Shown one piece after another: positions 54,692 through 64,000 of a DNA stretch of 64,000 nucleotides. Position numbers and translations under genes: made by a program. Under the pieces are notes generated by a model, which saw nothing but the letters and a program-made list of their open reading frames with translations, had not been told where the DNA came from and searched no databases. Source of the stretch: JAUSIF01 sp963711595 (GTDB lineage Bacteria; Pseudomonadota; Alphaproteobacteria; Rhizobiales; Xanthobacteraceae); the NCBI GenBank assembly GCA_963711595.1, contig CAVQER010000001.1, positions 124,001-188,000 on the forward strand, given 5' to 3'. Each line of letters opens with the position of its first letter. Within the stretch, counting starts at the first letter, position 1.

Positions 54692-55114
54692 CTAGATCGC
54701 CGTCAGAATCCGAACCGCAAAAATTGCCCACATCAGAAAAAGGATAACCGCCGCCACCGCGAAGACCTGAAAGCGCCGGCTGACGCGGTTCGACGTGACG
54801 AAGACGTAGGCGTGGAGAAGACGGAACACCACGAACAACCACGACATCACGACGAAAAGAAAATCGGCCTGGCGCGTGATCAAGGCGAACGCGACGAGCA
54901 CATAGAACAGCACCGGATGCTCGAGCTGATTGTGATAGGCGTTGCCGATCTGGGTCGCGCGCGCCGGCCAGTTCGGCTGCCGCAGGGCGATGTCGCGCGT
55001 GTGGACGGAGCCGCCGGAAACGGCGGTGACGCGCAAACGAGCCATCCAGAAATTCAACGCGAAAGCGAGTGCGATCAGGACAAAGACCGGCGCAAGCACC
55101 ATGGGAATCGACAT
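54692..55114 (-). CDS. MAPEG family membrane protein
   Basis: The 140 residues have four hydrophobic helices. The central block ARATQIGNAYHNQLEHPVLFYVL holds the glutathione-binding-type signature of MAPEG proteins (membrane-associated proteins in eicosanoid and glutathione metabolism). FLFVVMSWLFVVFRLLHAYVFVTSNRVSRR forms the third helix and its basic loop. Bacterial members are mostly of unknown function. The start is the ATG at 55114. It lies 48 bases upstream of the nucleosidase start, on the same strand. Confidence 0.88.
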   Translation of the reverse strand: MSIPMVLAPVFVLIALAFALNFWMARLRVTAVSGGSVHTRDIALRQPNWPARATQIGNAYHNQLEHPVLFYVLVAFALITRQADFLFVVMSWLFVVFRLLHAYVFVTSNRVSRRFQVFAVAAVILFLMWAIFAVRILTAI

Positions 55115-55194
55115 TCGGCATCCTCCCCCAAGCGGCTCAAGCGAGATCGAGCCGCCGCTTCCTAGCGCGGGATGCCCGTGACTGCCAGTGAGAG

Positions 55195-55221
55195 CCGGCC
55201 CGCCGTCTTCCGGCGGGCCGG
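55195..55221 (-). terminator. Strong hairpin after the DUF937 gene
   Basis: CCGGCCCGCCG (55195-55205) and CGGCGGGCCGG (55211-55221) form a perfect 11-bp stem with a 5-base loop, 8 bases after the DUF937 stop. There is no T-tract, so the terminator role is likely but not certain. Confidence 0.6.
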
Positions 55222-55229
55222 AGGTGCGA

Positions 55230-56363
55230 TCAGGCGCTCGTGAGCGAGCTGAGCTTCGCGCGCACGGATTCGACGATCGGACGCGCGACGTTCGCAGCCG
55301 CCGGATCGGCGAGCACCTTGTCGCAGAGCTCGTTGATCGTCGGCATCGCCTTCGCGACGACCGCTGCGATCCGCTGCTTGCCCTCGGCCGGAAGCTTCTC
55401 CGCCATGCTGCTCAGCTTGTCGAGATCGGCCGCCGTCGCACGAAGCTTCGGCAGCGCGTCGCTCGCCGAGCTTGCGTCGGTGATGCTCGCGAGCGTGGTC
55501 CGCAAGCCGTCGACGGAGGTCGAGGCAAGCTGTGTCACCTCGGCCACGGAAGTGGCCGGTACCGATACTGCGCGCCCTTCGACCGGCGCGCGGGTGGCGG
55601 TTTGATCCGCGACTTGCTCCGATTCCGGCCCGCTGAGCAGCCAGAAGAGGCCGGCCACGGCCGCGATTGCGAGCGCGGCCATTGCCCAGGGTGCCGTCCC
55701 GGCACTCGGTTCGGCTGGACGGATCGGGCTCACGCGATCATCCTCATCCACCGGCACGCGGACCCTCGCGGCTGCGCGGGTGGCAGCAGCCGTCTCACCC
55801 GTCCTGGTTTCACCGATCGAATCGAGGATGCGCGTTCCGGTCAGTTGCTCTGCAAACCCGCGCGGCAAAGCTTTCGCGATCGAGTCCTTTTGGCTCGCCA
55901 GAAGATTCGCAATTCCGCCGGCATCGAGGCTCGACACACGCTGCTGCTGGCCCAGCACGCCGAGTACCATGGGGCCGAGCAGTCCGAGGATCGATTTGCC
56001 TGCACCTTCCTTGATGCCTGCGTAGTCGGTGATGGCGGCGGCAACCGACTTCATCGTTCCGCCGCCGAGCAACGCGGAGAGAATGGTCGAGCCGTGATCG
56101 GCCATCGGCAACTGCTCCGGTCCGCCGATCGCGTGCTTCACCTCGTCGAGCACACCGGGGGGCTGTTGCAAGAGGACACTCGCGAGGCGCTGTGCGCCTT
56201 CCGGCCTGGATGTCAGCCCGACGAGGCCCGAAAGAATTGTTGGGATGCCCGCTCCGACAGCCTGTTCCACCGCCTGCCGATTGATGCCGAGGCCGCTCGC
56301 GATCTTGGCGATCGTGTCCGGGGTGATAAAGCGCGAGATGGAAGCGACAAGGTCTGTAGCCAT
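55230..56363 (-). CDS. DUF937-domain membrane-anchored protein (377 aa)
   Basis: The N-terminal DUF937 domain (about 1-160) has repeated PDTIAKIASGLGINRQAVEQAVGAGIPTIL-type helices and GGTMKSVAAAITDYAGIKEGAGKSILGLLGPMVLGVLG. One transmembrane helix (about 225-245: WAMAALAIAAVAGLFWLL) follows a basic linker. The C-terminal half is an Ala/Ser/Thr-rich helical region (SVAEVTQLASTSVDGLRTTL). The DUF937 function is unknown. The start is the ATG at 56363. It stands alone between guaB and the MAPEG gene. Confidence 0.85.
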   Translation of the reverse strand: MATDLVASISRFITPDTIAKIASGLGINRQAVEQAVGAGIPTILSGLVGLTSRPEGAQRLASVLLQQPPGVLDEVKHAIGGPEQLPMADHGSTILSALLGGGTMKSVAAAITDYAGIKEGAGKSILGLLGPMVLGVLGQQQRVSSLDAGGIANLLASQKDSIAKALPRGFAEQLTGTRILDSIGETRTGETAAATRAAARVRVPVDEDDRVSPIRPAEPSAGTAPWAMAALAIAAVAGLFWLLSGPESEQVADQTATRAPVEGRAVSVPATSVAEVTQLASTSVDGLRTTLASITDASSASDALPKLRATAADLDKLSSMAEKLPAEGKQRIAAVVAKAMPTINELCDKVLADPAAANVARPIVESVRAKLSSLTSA

Positions 56364-56503
56364 GGTGCTGGATCTCCTGCTTCGACATGCATCGCCTGAG
56401 ACGACGCGCGAATGGAGCCACCTTGCGTTCTAGAAGCAGCGTCCGCCATCCGGTCGAACCCGGAGCGGGTCATCCATGATGATTCCGAGCGGTGTCGGGA
56501 ATC

Positions 56504-57997
56504 TCAAGCACGCGTCGGGTAATTCGGGCTCTCGCGCGTGATGGTGACGTCGTGCACATGGCTCTCGCGATGGCCCGCGCCGGAAATGCGGACGAATTGC
56601 GCCTTCTCGCGCAATTCCTTCAAATTCCGCGCTCCGACGTAACCCATCGCCGCGCGCAGACCGCCGGCGAGTTGGTGCAGGACGTTGCCGAGTGGGCCTT
56701 TGAAGGGAACCTGACCTTCGATCCCTTCGGGAACGAGCTTCAGCGAGTCCTTGATGTCCTGCTGGAAGTAACGGTCCGCCGAGCCGCGCGCCATTGCCGA
56801 GACCGAGCCCATGCCGCGATAACTTTTGTACGAGCGTCCTTGATAGAGATAGACCTCGCCGGGGCTCTCTTCCGTGCCGGCGAACAGGTTGCCGACCATC
56901 GCGCACTCAGCGCCGGCGGCGAGCGCCTTCGCGAGATCGCCGGAGAACTTTACGCCGCCGTCGGCGATCACCGGTGTGTCGGACTTCTTTGCCTCGTCGA
57001 CCGCATCGAGCACGGCGGTCAGCTGCGGGACCCCGACACCCGCCACGATGCGCGTCGTGCAGATCGAGCCGGGACCGATGCCGACCTTGATCGCGTCGGC
57101 GCCGGAATCGATCAGCGCCTTGGCGCCTTCCGACGTCGCGATGTTCCCCGCAACCACTTGCACCGCATTGGAAAGGCGCTTGATGCGGGTGACTGCTTCG
57201 AGCACGCGCTTGGAATGGCCGTGCGCGGTGTCGACGACGACGACGTCAACTCCCGCGTCGACGAGACGTTCGCTGCGCTCGAAGCCGGCGTCGCCGACGG
57301 TCGTTGCGGCGGCGACGCGCAGGCGGCCGTGCTCGTCCTTGCATGCGTTCGGATTCTTCACCGCCTTCTCGATGTCCTTGACCGTCACAAGGCCGACGCA
57401 GCGATATCCCTTGTCGACGACGAGAAGCTTTTCGATCCGGTGCTTGTGCAGGAGCTTCTTCGCCTCTTCCTCGCGGACACCCTCGCCCACCGTGATGAGC
57501 TTGTCCTTGGTCATCAACTCCGAGATCGCCTGGTTCGGGTTGGTGGCAAATCGCACGTCGCGGTGGGTGAGTATACCGACGAGCTTACCGGGGCCGCCGT
57601 TCGCGTTGCGCTCGACCACCGGGATGCCCGAGATCGAATGGTGGTCCATGAGTGCGAGCGCATCTGCGAGCGTCGCATCGGGATGAATCGTGACCGGGTT
57701 CACCACCATGCCGGACTCGAATTTCTTCACCCGCCGCACGTGCTCGGCCTGAGCCTCGGGCTCCAGGTTGCGATGGATCACCCCGATGCCGCCGGCCTGC
57801 GCCATGGCGATGGCGAGGCGGGCCTCCGTCACCGTATCCATGGCGGCAGAGATGATTGGCAGGTTGAGCGACACGGAGCGTGTTAGCCGCGTGCGCAAAT
57901 CGACGTCGGACGGAAGGACATCCGACAGCCCAGGTTTCAGCAACACGTCGTCGAAGGTGAGCGCTTCCTGCGCGAGGCCGTCGGTGAGACGGGACAT
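56504..57997 (-). CDS. guaB: IMP dehydrogenase
   Basis: It oxidises IMP to XMP, the rate-limiting step toward guanine nucleotides; guaA completes the pathway. The start at the ATG at 57997 has an AGGAG site; an in-frame TTG two codons earlier is less likely. The catalytic barrel is split by two CBS domains (about 94-205). The active-site loop is GPGSICTTR (Cys near 307) and the mobile flap has YRGMGSVSAM. The 497 residues are complete. Confidence 0.97.
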   Translation of the reverse strand: MSRLTDGLAQEALTFDDVLLKPGLSDVLPSDVDLRTRLTRSVSLNLPIISAAMDTVTEARLAIAMAQAGGIGVIHRNLEPEAQAEHVRRVKKFESGMVVNPVTIHPDATLADALALMDHHSISGIPVVERNANGGPGKLVGILTHRDVRFATNPNQAISELMTKDKLITVGEGVREEEAKKLLHKHRIEKLLVVDKGYRCVGLVTVKDIEKAVKNPNACKDEHGRLRVAAATTVGDAGFERSERLVDAGVDVVVVDTAHGHSKRVLEAVTRIKRLSNAVQVVAGNIATSEGAKALIDSGADAIKVGIGPGSICTTRIVAGVGVPQLTAVLDAVDEAKKSDTPVIADGGVKFSGDLAKALAAGAECAMVGNLFAGTEESPGEVYLYQGRSYKSYRGMGSVSAMARGSADRYFQQDIKDSLKLVPEGIEGQVPFKGPLGNVLHQLAGGLRAAMGYVGARNLKELREKAQFVRISGAGHRESHVHDVTITRESPNYPTRA

Positions 57998-58116
57998 CGC
58001 CAACTCCTATCCGGACTGTGGCCGGAGCTTGTGCGCGAGGCTACGGAATCGCCGCCTCGGCGGGTTGGCGAGGGTGGTTAGCATGGGCCTTTGGGCATGC
58101 AAAGGCCCATCCGTGG

Positions 58117-58365
58117 TTAATTCGGGAATTTCGGCGGAACGCCGTGCTTCTCGATCGCCTCGACTACCTCCCGGTGCCTGCGGTCCTCGCGCTTCATCGA
58201 AATGGCTAGCACTGCGTGGGCCGAAGGCACGATGAACAGGATCGGAAACGCGAGACCGAGCAGAATGCAGGGCACGATCAGCACCGCATTCAGGATCGCA
58301 GAGAACGGCTGCCCGTTCAGGAGGAGGCCCAGCGGGGGAAGAAAGATCGCGAGCAAGTAGATCAT
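58117..58365 (-). CDS. Pmp3/YqaE-like small membrane protein (82 aa)
   Basis: The start at the ATG at 58365 has a GGAGG site. Two hydrophobic helices (MIYLLAIFLPPLGLLLNGQ and ILNAVLIVPCILLGLAFPILF in pieces) include the FLPPLGL signature of Pmp3/YqaE proteolipids, which stabilise membrane potential under stress. The C-terminal charged tail (AISMKREDRRHREVVEAIEK) is longer than in the shortest members. It lies between guaB and an MFS gene. Confidence 0.82.
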   Translation of the reverse strand: MIYLLAIFLPPLGLLLNGQPFSAILNAVLIVPCILLGLAFPILFIVPSAHAVLAISMKREDRRHREVVEAIEKHGVPPKFPN

Positions 58366-58421
58366 GTGCTTTTCCTCCGCGCTGGCATATGGGCGTGCTG
58401 CCGACGAATGCAAGGACGGAC

Positions 58422-59621
58422 TCAGGACCCGGCGACGGGAGCCGGTTCAACGCGGTGGCGCATCAGGAAGACGAACAGCATGGCGCCGACAGCCAACAGC
58501 AACGGCAGCGCGAGGAGATTCACGCCGACCCAGCCAAACAAGTGTAAGAGCGCGCCCGAGGCGAACGAGGCGACCACGACCATCGCGAAGATCGTGAAGT
58601 CGTTGATCCCCTGCGCCCAGGATTTTTCCGACGGGCGATAGGTCTCGGTGAGCAGGTTGGTGCCGCCGAGATACGTGAAATTCCACCCCACGCCGAGCAG
58701 AATCAGCGCCGACGCGAAATGCAGGAATTCAACGCCGGAGAGCGCAATCGCCACGTGGCCGAGCAAGAGCGCGACGCCGGCGAGCATGATCCGTGAAGCG
58801 CCGAAGCGCGCAATCAGGCTGCCGGTGAAGAACGACGGCAGGAACATGCCGAGCACGTGCCATTGAATGACGAAGGCAGTCTCGCCAATTCCGTGGTGAT
58901 GCGCCTGCATCGCGAGCGGCGTCGCGGTCATCGCAAGGTTCATCACGCTGCCACCGACGGCCGCCGTAAGCACGGCCACCAGGAATTTCGGCTGGAACAC
59001 GATAACGGAGAGCGGACGAGCCGGGAGGTCGCCCTTTTGCTCCACCGGCTTCGGCACGTTGATAAACGCAACCAGCGCCGTCGCCGCGAAACTGAGGACG
59101 ACGAGAGTTGCGTATGACGCGACGAAAGCGCCGCTCGCCGCGAAGTCCTTCGTGTAGGCCACGAGGTGAGGGCCGATTATCGCCGCGACTACGGCGCCGA
59201 GCAGCACGTAAGAGATCGCGCGGCTGCGGAATGCCGGACTTGCCGCGTCGGCCGCGGCGAACCGATAGAACTGGGCGAAACCCTGATAGGCGCCGTTGAA
59301 CACGTGCGCGAAGCAGAACAGCCAGAACCATCCGTTGACGAGGCTCACGACCGCGAGCGCACCGCTAAGCGCCCCGAAGATTGTCCCAAGGGCGAAACCC
59401 GCGCGCCGCCCGAACCTGCCCATGAACAAGGATGCCGGAATCGTCGTCAGCATGGTGCCGATCATCCATGCGGAGATCGGCAGCGTCGCGAGCGACTTGT
59501 CGGCTGCGAGCAAGTGCCCGGCGAGGCCGCCCGCTGTGATGATCACGACACCGTTGGTGTGGAAGAGCGCCTGACAGGCCGTCAGGACCAGCACCGCGTG
59601 GTACTCGCGTGGGGTCGCCAT
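58422..59621 (-). CDS. MFS transporter (12 TM)
   Basis: The start at the ATG at 59621 (MATPREYHAVLVLTACQAL) has an AGGAA site; an upstream extension to 59699 lacks membrane features. The 399 residues contain about 12 helices, the short loop FMGRFGRRAGFALG after helix 2, and RFGASRIMLAG in the second half. The substrate is unknown. Divergent from the DHA2-type MFS gene at 59788. Confidence 0.88.
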   Translation of the reverse strand: MATPREYHAVLVLTACQALFHTNGVVIITAGGLAGHLLAADKSLATLPISAWMIGTMLTTIPASLFMGRFGRRAGFALGTIFGALSGALAVVSLVNGWFWLFCFAHVFNGAYQGFAQFYRFAAADAASPAFRSRAISYVLLGAVVAAIIGPHLVAYTKDFAASGAFVASYATLVVLSFAATALVAFINVPKPVEQKGDLPARPLSVIVFQPKFLVAVLTAAVGGSVMNLAMTATPLAMQAHHHGIGETAFVIQWHVLGMFLPSFFTGSLIARFGASRIMLAGVALLLGHVAIALSGVEFLHFASALILLGVGWNFTYLGGTNLLTETYRPSEKSWAQGINDFTIFAMVVVASFASGALLHLFGWVGVNLLALPLLLAVGAMLFVFLMRHRVEPAPVAGS

Positions 59622-59787
59622 CGGGAAGGTTCCTAGCGCGAGGTTGGCGCGCGTGCCTGCGTTACCGTTTATCCCGAAGTGCGTCCAGTTTGCGCCCATG
59701 CGGTCAGCGCATGTCGCGGCTGCAAGTCGAGATGACGTGATCCATTTAGGGCGCTAATGCAGTTCCTCAGCGATCAACTCGCCCGCC

Positions 59788-61209
59788 ATGCCTGACCGCA
59801 TCATCGTCCCCCTCATCGTCGCCTGCGCCTTGTTCATGGAGAACTTGGACGCGACGGTGATCACCACCGCACTCCCGGCGATCGCTGTGGATCTCGGGGT
59901 CGACCCGATTTCGCTCAAGCTCGCGCTCACCTCTTACCTACTCTCACTCGCGGTATTCATCCCGATCTCCGGCTGGATGGCAGACCGGTTTGGCGCGCGC
60001 ACGATCTTCCGCGTGGCGATCGTCGTATTCACGCTCGGCTCGGCGGCCTGCGGGTTCGCCCAGGGACTGCCCGACCTCGTGTTCTACAGGATCGTCCAGG
60101 GACTCGGCGGAGCCATGATGGTGCCGGTCGGCCGCCTGGTCCTTCTGCGTACGGTTCCGAAGCATGAACTCGTGCAGGCGCTCACCTGGCTGATCGTGCC
60201 TGCCCTGCTCGGCCCGATGCTCGGACCGCCGCTGGGCGGATTCATCACGACGTATTTCCACTGGCGTTGGATCTTCTGGATCAACATCCCGATCGGCATC
60301 CTGGGGCTCGTGCTCGCGACGATCTTCATCGAGAACATTCGCGAACCGAAAATGCCGCCACTCGACAGGCTCGGCTTCGTGCTCTCGGGCATCGGCCTTT
60401 CCGGCCTCGCATTCGGCCTCGCGACGTTCGGCCAAGGGCTTTTACCGCCGCTCGTCGCGACGACGCTCATGATCGTCGGCGCTGTCTTTACCTACGCGTT
60501 CGTCCTGCATGCACGGCGGATCAAAACGCCGCTGCTCAATCTCAAGGTATTTCGCCTGCCGACGTTCCGCGCGAGCGTCATCGGCGGCTCGTTATTTCGC
60601 GTGGGCATCGGTGCGATGGCGTTCCTGCTTCCGCTGCTGTTCCAGCTCGGTTTCGGCATGACTCCCTTTGAATCCGGCGTTCTCACCTTCTGGGGCGCGG
60701 TCGGGGCGATGACAATGCGTGCGACTGCGCCGTACGTTCTGCGACGTTTCGGATTTCGCCGCGTAGTCATCGCCAACGGCCTGGTCGCCGGGCTGCTCAT
60801 CGCAGCTCCCGCCTTCTTTACGGCGACGACACCTTACGCAGTCGTTGCCGGCGTGCTCCTGGTCGGTGGCTTTTTCCGCTCGCTGCAGTTCACGAGTGCG
60901 AACTCGCTCGCCTTCGCCGACCTCGATCAGAAGCAAATGAGCCAGGCCACAAGCATCACGAGTGTCGCCCAGCAGCTTGCCCTTTCCACCGGGGTCGCGG
61001 TGGCCGCGCTCGCGCTCGACGCGACTCGCTACGCCCGCGGCGACCTGACATTGGTCGCCGCCGACTTCGGGCCCGCGTTCCTGTTCGTGGGCTTCGTTTC
61101 GATGTGTTCGGTGCTGTGCTTCCTGCGATTGCCGAACGACGCAGGGTGGGCTCTCACCACGCCGAAGCAGGTCGCGGAGACGGCACGCGAGCCGGATTTG
61201 CACGGATAG
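59788..61209 (+). CDS. DHA2-type MFS drug-efflux transporter
   Basis: The 473 residues have 14 predicted helices. The N-terminus, ENLDATVITTALPAI, is the D1 motif of DHA2 exporters. Motif A is GWMADRFGAR, and motif C, characteristic of antiporters, is ALLGPMLGPPLGG. The start is the ATG at 59788. No regulator or membrane-fusion partner is adjacent. It lies upstream of the tct genes by 122 bases and is probably a separate unit. Confidence 0.9.
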   Translation: MPDRIIVPLIVACALFMENLDATVITTALPAIAVDLGVDPISLKLALTSYLLSLAVFIPISGWMADRFGARTIFRVAIVVFTLGSAACGFAQGLPDLVFYRIVQGLGGAMMVPVGRLVLLRTVPKHELVQALTWLIVPALLGPMLGPPLGGFITTYFHWRWIFWINIPIGILGLVLATIFIENIREPKMPPLDRLGFVLSGIGLSGLAFGLATFGQGLLPPLVATTLMIVGAVFTYAFVLHARRIKTPLLNLKVFRLPTFRASVIGGSLFRVGIGAMAFLLPLLFQLGFGMTPFESGVLTFWGAVGAMTMRATAPYVLRRFGFRRVVIANGLVAGLLIAAPAFFTATTPYAVVAGVLLVGGFFRSLQFTSANSLAFADLDQKQMSQATSITSVAQQLALSTGVAVAALALDATRYARGDLTLVAADFGPAFLFVGFVSMCSVLCFLRLPNDAGWALTTPKQVAETAREPDLHG

Positions 61210-61331
61210 GCGGAAGGTCGGCGGCGCCGCCGGTTCCAGTTTGACCTACGGGTGCCATTGCCTTGCCGAATGAGCGTGGCAAGATCGTCGATATCATACG
61301 ACAAGTAACGACAAATCTGGGGAGGATTCGC

Positions 61332-62312
61332 ATGCTCAAGAGACTGATGACGTCGCTCGCTGCTGCGGCATTGATGAGTGCGTCGTTGCTTGGCCTGCCG
61401 GCACAAGCCGCATATCCGGATCGCCCGATTACGCTCATCGTGCCTTGGGGCGCGGGCGGCGGCACAGACGCGGTTGCCCGCATCCTCGCCGCACTTCTCG
61501 AGAAGGACCTTCAGCAGCCCGTCAACGTCGTGAACCGCACCGGCGGCAGCGGCGTCGTCGGTCACTCCGCGATCGCACAGGCGCCGGCTGACGGCTACAC
61601 GATCGGGCTCATTACGGTCGAGATCGCGATGATGCGACACGTCGGGCTGACCGAGCTTTCCTTCAAGGACTACACGCCGATCGGTCAGGTCAATATCGAT
61701 CCGGGCGGAGTCATGGTGGGCGTCGATTCTCCGTACAAGTCCGCGAAGGAATTGCTCGCCGTCATCAAGGAAAAGCCGGCGGGGACGCTGAAGGCGTCCG
61801 GTACCGGTCAGGGTGGCATCTGGCATCTGGGACTCGCTGGCTGGTTGCTGTCCGAAGGCGTCGATCCTTCGAAAGTGTCGTGGATACCGAGCCAGGGTGC
61901 TGCGCCCGGGTTAAACGACATGGTGGCCGGCGGCGTCGATCTCGTGACGGCGTCGCTGGCGGAGGGCCGAGCGCTGATCGAGGCAAAACGCGTGCGCGCA
62001 CTCGCAAACATGGACGAAAAGCGGCTCAACATTTTTCCGGATACGCCGACTCTCAAAGAGTCCACCGGCTCTGCATGGACGGTCGGCGCGTGGCGCGTGA
62101 TCGCCGGGCCCAAGGGCTTGCCGAAGGAGGTCTCCGACAAGCTCGTGCCGGCACTTGAGCGCGCCTACAAGAGCAAAGAGTACAAGGACTTCATGGAAAA
62201 CCGCGGCTTCGGAATGGTCTGGCGTGCCGCAGATGATGCGAGATCCTTCATGGAAAAAGCGGATACCGATCTCGGCGAGGTCATGAAGAAAGCCGGGTTG
62301 ACCAAGAAGTAG
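61332..62312 (+). CDS. tctC: Tripartite tricarboxylate transporter substrate-binding protein (TctC family)
   Basis: A periplasmic binding protein that captures carboxylates for the TctAB permease. The start at the ATG at 61332 has a perfect GGGGAGGA site. The signal peptide (MLKRLMTSLAAAALMSASLL) ends at AQA near residue 26. The mature part has YPDRPITLIVPWGAGGGTD, GHSAIAQAPADGY, KPAGTLKASG and the family end RGFGMVWRAADDARSFMEKAD. The 326 residues are normal. tctB and tctA follow in the usual order. Confidence 0.94.
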   Translation: MLKRLMTSLAAAALMSASLLGLPAQAAYPDRPITLIVPWGAGGGTDAVARILAALLEKDLQQPVNVVNRTGGSGVVGHSAIAQAPADGYTIGLITVEIAMMRHVGLTELSFKDYTPIGQVNIDPGGVMVGVDSPYKSAKELLAVIKEKPAGTLKASGTGQGGIWHLGLAGWLLSEGVDPSKVSWIPSQGAAPGLNDMVAGGVDLVTASLAEGRALIEAKRVRALANMDEKRLNIFPDTPTLKESTGSAWTVGAWRVIAGPKGLPKEVSDKLVPALERAYKSKEYKDFMENRGFGMVWRAADDARSFMEKADTDLGEVMKKAGLTKK

Positions 62313-62410
62313 GGCTGCCCGGCCAACGCATCGATAAGGGGTCTTCGGCTGACGCGCTCCCTCCGGTGTGAAGGAAGGAGTGCTTTTCGCTCGACGGTTT
62401 GGGGACGCGC

Positions 62411-62893
62411 TTGAAGTTCAACGACGCCGTCATTGGCATCTTCTTCATTCTGTTCGGCGGCCTGTTGTTTTACGTGACGCGGGACTTTCCGCCGATGCCC
62501 GGCCAGGCCTACGGCCCCGATCTGTTTCCCCGCATCATCGGCGCCGGCATGGCCTTCGCGGGGGCGCTGCTGACCGTGAAAGGGCTGCGCGACCATCGTG
62601 AAGGTGGCGCATGGGCCGCGCCGCTCGATTGGATGCGTGATCCGCGCGCCATTTCGAATTTTGCCCTCGTCGTCGCCGTCTTGGTTTTTTACATTCTCGT
62701 TTCGGACCGGCTCGGTTTCCTCGTCACGGGTTTTCTGTGCCTCTTCGTCCTGCTCGCCTGGTTGCGCGGTTTCGCCAGATGGATGTCATCGGCCGTCATC
62801 GCGGCCGCCTCGGTGCTGGCAATCCAAACGCTCTTCGGCCACCTGCTGCGCGTGCCCCTGCCTCGCGGCTTGTTGCAAACGTTTCCGTGGTGA
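62411..62893 (+). CDS. tctB: Tripartite tricarboxylate transporter small membrane protein (TctB family)
   Basis: The start is probably a TTG at 62411 (KFNDAVIGIFFILFGG) with GGGGA 10 bases upstream; a TTG at 62399 is possible but has a poorer site. There are four hydrophobic helices. The first loop, FPPMPGQAYGPDLFPRIIG, is characteristic of TctB. The 160 residues are normal. The stop is 9 bases before tctA. Confidence 0.9.
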   Translation: MKFNDAVIGIFFILFGGLLFYVTRDFPPMPGQAYGPDLFPRIIGAGMAFAGALLTVKGLRDHREGGAWAAPLDWMRDPRAISNFALVVAVLVFYILVSDRLGFLVTGFLCLFVLLAWLRGFARWMSSAVIAAASVLAIQTLFGHLLRVPLPRGLLQTFPW

Positions 62894-62902
62894 GTGCCCG
62901 CC

Positions 62903-64000
62903 ATGGAACCGATCCTGCAGGCCGCCGCACTCATCTTCGATCCCTATGTGCTGATGGTCATTCTGCTGTCGGCCGCATTCGGGCTGTTTGTCGGGGCGGT
63001 ACCCGGCCTCACGGCGACGATGGCGACGGCGCTGCTCGTGCCGATCACCTTCTTCATGCCGCCGGTGCCGTCGCTCGCGGCGATCGTCACCGCGACAGCC
63101 ATGGCCATTTTCGCCGGAGATATTCCGAGCGCGCTGCTGCGCATCCCCGGCACACCCGCTTCCGCAGCCTACACGGACGAAGCCTATGCAATGACGCGGA
63201 AGGGAGATGCGGAACTCGCGCTAGGCATCTGCCTCAGCACTTCGGTGCTGGGCGGGTTGTTTGGCGCGGTGGTGCTCTGCTCGTCGGCGCCCTTGCTGGC
63301 AGAGATCGCGCTCAAATTCTCCGGCTACGAATATTTCTGGCTGGCTCTGCTGGGTCTCACCTGCGCGGCTTTCATTTCGAGCGATCAGCCGGTCAAAGGA
63401 CTGCTCTCGCTCCTGATCGGACTTCTGATCGCCAGCGTCGGCATCGATCCGACCACAGGACAGCCGCGCTTTACCTTTGGCAGTGTTGAGCTCCTCGGCG
63501 GCATCGGCCTCATTCCCGCGATGATCGGCATGTTCGCGATCACCGAAGTGTTTCGTTCGGTGACCGCTTTGCAGGCCTTGCCGCCGATGGACCAGCGCCC
63601 GATCGGAAACATTTTCAAGGGTCTCGGCCACGTTCTGTTTCGCTACAAGACAAACTTGTTCCGCGGAAACGTCATCGGCGTCATTGTGGGCGCTCTGCCC
63701 GGCGCCGGCGCGGACATTGCCGCATGGATCTCCTACGCGGTAGCCAAGAAATTCTCGAAAGAACCGGAAAAATTCGGAACGGGGAACCCCGAGGGGTTGG
63801 TCGACGCCGGGGCGGCCAACAATTCGGCGCTCGGCGGAGCGTGGGTGCCGGCGCTGGTATTCGGAATTCCCGGCAACTCCATCACCGCGATCGTAATCGG
63901 TGTGCTCTACGTAAAGGGCATGAACCCTGGGCCAACCGTATTTCTCAACCAGCCGGAATTGATCTATGCGGTTTTCATTTCATTCTTCCTCGCGAACATT
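62903..64000 (+). CDS. tctA: Tripartite tricarboxylate transporter large permease (TctA family), 3' cut by window
   Basis: The frame is open from the ATG at 62903 to the window end (366 codons of about 500 expected). Family blocks include GAVPGLTATMATALLVPITFFM, RIPGTPASAAYTDEAYAM, GNVIGVIVGALPGAGADIAAWISY and GAANNSALGGAWVPALVFGIPGNSITAIVIGVLYVKGM. There are about 8 transmembrane helices in the visible part. It forms the membrane channel with TctB and receives substrate from TctC. Confidence 0.95.
   Translation, partial: MEPILQAAALIFDPYVLMVILLSAAFGLFVGAVPGLTATMATALLVPITFFMPPVPSLAAIVTATAMAIFAGDIPSALLRIPGTPASAAYTDEAYAMTRKGDAELALGICLSTSVLGGLFGAVVLCSSAPLLAEIALKFSGYEYFWLALLGLTCAAFISSDQPVKGLLSLLIGLLIASVGIDPTTGQPRFTFGSVELLGGIGLIPAMIGMFAITEVFRSVTALQALPPMDQRPIGNIFKGLGHVLFRYKTNLFRGNVIGVIVGALPGAGADIAAWISYAVAKKFSKEPEKFGTGNPEGLVDAGAANNSALGGAWVPALVFGIPGNSITAIVIGVLYVKGMNPGPTVFLNQPELIYAVFISFFLANI

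Overview
The window is high-GC DNA from an alphaproteobacterium, most likely a Hyphomicrobiales member near the Bradyrhizobium/Xanthobacteraceae group. The evidence is gene content and order (dnaB-alr-radA-cvpA-purF, der-lipoprotein-yfgM-panB), the codon bias, and several families of palindromic intergenic elements of a kind common in that group. No rRNA, tRNA, CRISPR array or insertion sequence was recognised.

Positions 1-28,100 form an accessory surface-adhesin region. It holds the 3' part of a giant type I secreted RTX adhesin (1-10,328, cut by the window edge and interrupted by many frameshifts), a small group of broken or minor genes (an AlkB-like dioxygenase, a glycosyltransferase, small secreted or disordered proteins), and a TPR protein with a secreted FecR-domain protein. 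Divergent to these is a second giant adhesin (15,405-21,079) that itself begins with a FecR domain. On the opposite strand lies the likely export and release machinery: a LapG-like periplasmic cysteine protease, a HlyD-type adaptor, a LapB-type ABC exporter and a TolC-type outer-membrane channel. Together these resemble a Lap-type cell-surface adhesion system in which adhesins pass through the exporter and the protease may release them. No LapD-like c-di-GMP receptor is present in the window.

Positions 28,500-45,100 are mostly plus-strand housekeeping genes: cfa, dnaB, alr, radA, cvpA, purF and an SDR. Among them are a catalytically degenerate HtrA-like protein, an MDR oxidoreductase paired with a methyltransferase, an MFS transporter and small membrane proteins. 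Positions 45,290-59,621 are mostly minus-strand core genes: der, a lipoprotein gene, yfgM, panB (frameshifted), prfC, GNAT-guaA, an RsmB-family methyltransferase with a nucleosidase, MAPEG, DUF937, guaB, a Pmp3-type proteolipid and an MFS transporter. Positions 59,788-64,000 hold a DHA2-type MFS exporter and a tripartite tricarboxylate transporter operon (tctC-tctB-tctA), with tctA cut by the window end.

Single-base frameshifts affect both accessory genes (adhesins, alkB-like, glycosyltransferase) and a core gene (panB). Several sit in short homopolymers, so sequencing error is at least as likely as real decay. The most interesting signals are: a related module that appears inside loops of larger adhesin domains three times; a pair of 27-base inverted repeats read in frame inside the LapG-like gene; an 11-bp inverted repeat that would bury the dnaB start codon; and the loss of the catalytic residues in the HtrA-like protein.
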